Shown: positions 62,802 to 64,000 of the stretch, in pieces
Position numbering within the stretch: the first letter of the stretch is position 1
Layout: every line of letters begins with the position of its first letter
NCBI RefSeq assembly: GCF_004307995.1
Contig: NZ_SIRE01000008.1
Location: 248,001 to 312,000, forward strand
Source of the DNA: Paenibacillus thalictri
Lineage (GTDB): Bacteria; Bacillota; Bacilli; Paenibacillales; NBRC-103111
Length of the DNA stretch: 64,000 nt
Direction of reading: 5' to 3'
Program-made: the position numbers and the translations under genes
The notes under the pieces: generated by a model
What the model saw: the letters and a program-made list of their open reading frames with translations, nothing else
Databases searched by the model: none
Told to the model about the DNA's origin: nothing

Positions 62802-64000
62802 TGGGCAAAAAGCCAAACGTGATTTATATTTTCAGCGACCAGCATCGCGCGGAAGCCGTATCCTATCGGGGCAACCCCGATGTGCAAACCCCGAATATGA
62901 ACCGGCTTGCCGCGGAAAGCGCGGACTTCACGACGGCGGTGGCCGGAATGTCCGTCTGCTGCCCGTCCCGCGCTTGCCTGATGACCGGGCAATATGCGCT
63001 GACCCACGGCGTATTCGTCAATGACGTCAGCCTTGGGGACGATGCCGTCTCGATTGCGCAGGCTTTCAAGGCCGGAGGTTACGACACCGCGTACATCGGC
63101 AAGTGGCATCTGGACGGCCGCGGCCGCAGCAATTACATTCCGCCGGAGCGCAGGCAAGGCTTCGATCATTGGCTTGTGCTGGAGTGCACGCACAGTTATA
63201 ACGATTCGTATTATTACGGCGATCTTCCTGCGAAGGAGAAGTGGGACGGCTACGACGCGATTGCGCAGACCGAAGCGGCGATCCGGTATATCGAGCAGCA
63301 TGAACAGGATACCCCGTTCCTGCTCATGCTCTCCTGGGGGCCGCCGCATAATCCGTATGAAACCGCGCCGCAGCGGTTCAAGGATATGTATGATCCTGCG
63401 GCGCTGCAGCTCCGTCTCAATGTGCCCGAGTCCTGCGAGCAGAAAGCGCGGGAGGAGTTGGCAGGGTATTACGCCCATATCTCCGCATTGGACGATTGCT
63501 TGGGGAACATCATGAAGGTGTTGGAACAGCGGGGACTAGCGGATGATTGCATCCTGATCTATACCTCCGATCACGGCGACATGCTGTGGTCGCAAGGTGA
63601 AGTTCGCAAGCAGAAGCCGTGGGACGAATCGATTCTGGTGCCGCTGCTGGTCCGTTATCCGCCGTTGACCGGATCCAAGGGCTGGAAGACGGACCTGCCG
63701 ATCAATACGCCGGACCTGATGCCAACGCTGCTTGGGCTTTGCGGCCTGCCTGTCCCGGAAACCGTGGAAGGGACGGATTATTCCGGCCATCTTCGCGGGG
63801 AAGCGGGGCCCGATACGGAGGCGGCGCTGATTGAATGCATACATCCGTTCGGCGAATGGCACCGCGGCGCCGGGGGCAGGGAATACCGCGGTATACGTAC
63901 CCGAAGATATACGTATGTGCGGGATCTTCACGGTCCATGGCTGCTGTTCGACAACAAGGAAGATCCTTACCAACTTGTGAACGTATGCGGCGATCCCCGG
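62802..64000 (+). CDS. Sulfatase, formylglycine type (fourth; 3' end outside window)
   Basis: The frame is open to the last base, about 400 residues. The start is ATG 62802, with AAAGGA 11 bases before it; an in-frame ATG at 62790 lies on the ribosome site. The first metal motif is VIYIFSDQHRAEA (D13), the modification motif is C53-C-P-S-R, then KWHLDGRGRSNYIPPERRQG and the second metal patch YTSDHGDMLWSQGEVRKQKP. This fits the branch of arylsulfatase A-like enzymes common in glycan-degrading loci. No signal peptide. It lies after the last importer and ends the window. Confidence 0.93.

Overview
This window looks like the chromosome of a Paenibacillus- or Cohnella-type Gram-positive spore-former. 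The clues are strong GGAGG ribosome sites with frequent TTG starts, solute-binding lipoproteins, an S-layer-homology surface protein, YesM/YesN-type two-component pairs, and many CUT1 sugar importers without their own ATPase. No genome comparison was possible, so the genus is an inference from gene style.

Layout. (1) 1-4518: tail of a sugar-importer operon (permease, amidohydrolase, aldo/keto reductase, GHL6-like glycosidase). (2) 4774-8091: sensor kinase and AraC-type response regulator, then a repeat-bearing spacer. (3) 8408-13995: a GH42-like glycosidase divergent from a binding protein and two permeases, with a mirror-image operator/promoter pair between them. (4) 14121-18060: Gln-rich protein, MFS exporter, DUF2935 protein, then 1.2 kb of mostly decayed sequence. 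(5) 18097-26841: membrane-bound AraC regulator, importer, metallo-beta-lactamase-fold hydrolase and a second GHL6-like protein. (6) 26992-37366: a patch of small resistance or stress genes (SIMPL, nucleotidyltransferase, GyrI-like, DinB, rifampicin phosphotransferase, a beheaded GldG/DUF4340 pair, phosphoesterase, and a CLC fluoride antiporter behind a fluoride riboswitch). (7) 37784-39634: SLH surface protein. (8) 40069-47857: a seven-gene operon with a GntR regulator, two Gfo/Idh/MocA oxidoreductases, mannonate dehydratase and an importer. (9) 47916-64000: a sulfatase locus with four formylglycine-type sulfatases, two importers and one two-component system.

How it fits together. Regions 8 and 9 read as a locus for a sulfated, uronate-containing glycan: extracytoplasmic binding, import, desulfation, and hexuronate breakdown through mannonate. 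No polysaccharide lyase and no sulfatase-maturating enzyme is visible. Six importers, one of them partial, would have to share an MsmX-type ATPase encoded elsewhere.

The most notable regulatory signal is a short box (core AATCnGA) lying 40-41 bp upstream of the -10 hexamer of four separate promoters in the sulfatase locus. It is a candidate operator for the local AraC-type response regulator. The second is a complete fluoride riboswitch with an overlapping terminator, matched by the channel-like valine that marks CLC-F antiporters.
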